Shown here piece by piece: positions 63,696-64,000 of a DNA stretch of 64,000 nucleotides. Positions within the stretch are counted from its first letter, which is position 1; each line of letters starts with the position of its first letter. The stretch is taken from contig JAWKNK010000007.1 in the NCBI GenBank assembly GCA_041391745.1, forward strand, positions 1 to 64,000, read 5' to 3'. A program made the position numbers and the translations under genes. Under the pieces are notes generated by a model. That model was not told the origin of the DNA. It worked only from the letters and a program-made list of their open reading frames with translations, and did not search any database. Origin of the DNA: JAIXWP01 sp041391745. GTDB taxonomy: Bacteria > Bacteroidota > Bacteroidia > Flavobacteriales_D > Sanyastnellaceae.

Positions 63696-64000
63696 CTAAT
63701 AAGATAAGTTACCCCCATTGTTAAAACTGGGACTTGTCAAAATTACTTTTTTTTCTAGGCAAATTTTGTAGGGAAAAGTTTGGTTGGACTTATTTTATTT
63801 TTTCATCGTCAACTAACGGAATGTAACGCCTTTTCGGTGAGTTGCACATTGATAGGAGAATTACTTTTAGTTGCAAGCTTTTTAACCACAATGACGCTGA
63901 GAACGCAAAGTTTCGCAAAGGAGAAATAGCCAATATGAAGCTTTGTGAACTTTGTGTAGGGCTCTGTGCACTTTGTGGTTTACATTTTCTTTTTTACCAC
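63696..64000. repeat. intergenic region with CACAAAG inverted repeat (63884-63980)
   Basis: 305 bp without a gene. A 97-bp element runs AACCACA...TGTGGTT, clearly related to the one at 62288-62369. The last bases (TTTTACCAC) may open another copy cut by the window edge. Confidence 0.65.

Overview
The window looks like a chromosomal segment of a Bacteroidota bacterium, most likely Flavobacteriales. The evidence is AT-rich DNA with weak ribosome binding sites, repeated TAnnTTTG promoter boxes, type IX secretion (T9SS) C-terminal domains of type A and type B, a DAHP synthase–chorismate mutase fusion, the L33–DUF4295–ftsY–rimO cluster, a fused E1 alpha/beta ketoacid dehydrogenase, and many Bacteroidota-type secreted or outer-membrane families (DUF4105, DUF4412, DUF5723, DUF5777, YceI, LolA, LytS/LytTR). 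I cannot name the species. I see no prophage, CRISPR array or transposase.

Layout. 1-11.6 kb: OmpA-like protein (cut by the window edge), FAH-family hydrolase, DAHP synthase–chorismate mutase, tRNA-Leu and tRNA-Lys, a GNAT-like protein, a small secreted protein, a T9SS type B adhesin-like protein, an SF1 helicase, a lipoprotein, a small membrane protein, transaldolase and a Sua5-like protein. 11.7-16.6 kb: a large periplasmic TPR protein coupled to an outer-membrane protein. 16.7-24.8 kb: gyrB, an M43 metalloprotease exported by T9SS, an ICMT-like membrane methyltransferase, a DUF2892 protein and a NarL-type two-component pair. 25.0-29.3 kb: three tandem exported trypsin-like proteins, the middle one a lipoprotein with a degenerate catalytic triad. 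29.3-40.4 kb: housekeeping (SDR, folE, lolA, ftsK, an AlkD-like protein, a GT39-like enzyme, rpmG, DUF4295, ftsY, rimO, queE). 40.4-49.4 kb: minus-strand runs with two haem-motif lipoproteins, DUF5777, two YceI proteins, an OB-fold protein, a LytS/LytTR pair, a 2Fe-2S ferredoxin, a TlpA-like protein and DUF4412. 49.4-58.8 kb: the fused E1 enzyme, a possible small RNA, then a tightly packed dapF–DUF4105–lipoprotein–DUF5723–kdsA–secreted-protein operon. 58.8-64 kb: a TlpA-like/MazG-like/GT39 run, a G-rich tandem repeat, hairpin-forming CACAAAG repeats and two hypothetical genes.

Data quality matters when reading this window. Many genes in the first 16.3 kb carry single-base shifts, often in homopolymers; the block at about 4.84-7.96 kb has roughly twenty. 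Most other genes are clean (isolated exceptions near 40.65 kb and 42.68 kb). I read most of these as probable sequencing or assembly errors rather than gene decay, but reads would have to decide.

The most notable candidate for an undescribed system is the three-gene protease/pseudoprotease cassette at 25011-29258, divergent from the NarL-type histidine kinase. Secondary candidates are the possible small RNA at about 51671-51785, the dapF–kdsA envelope operon with four poorly characterised envelope genes, and the cytochrome/YceI/OB-fold cluster.
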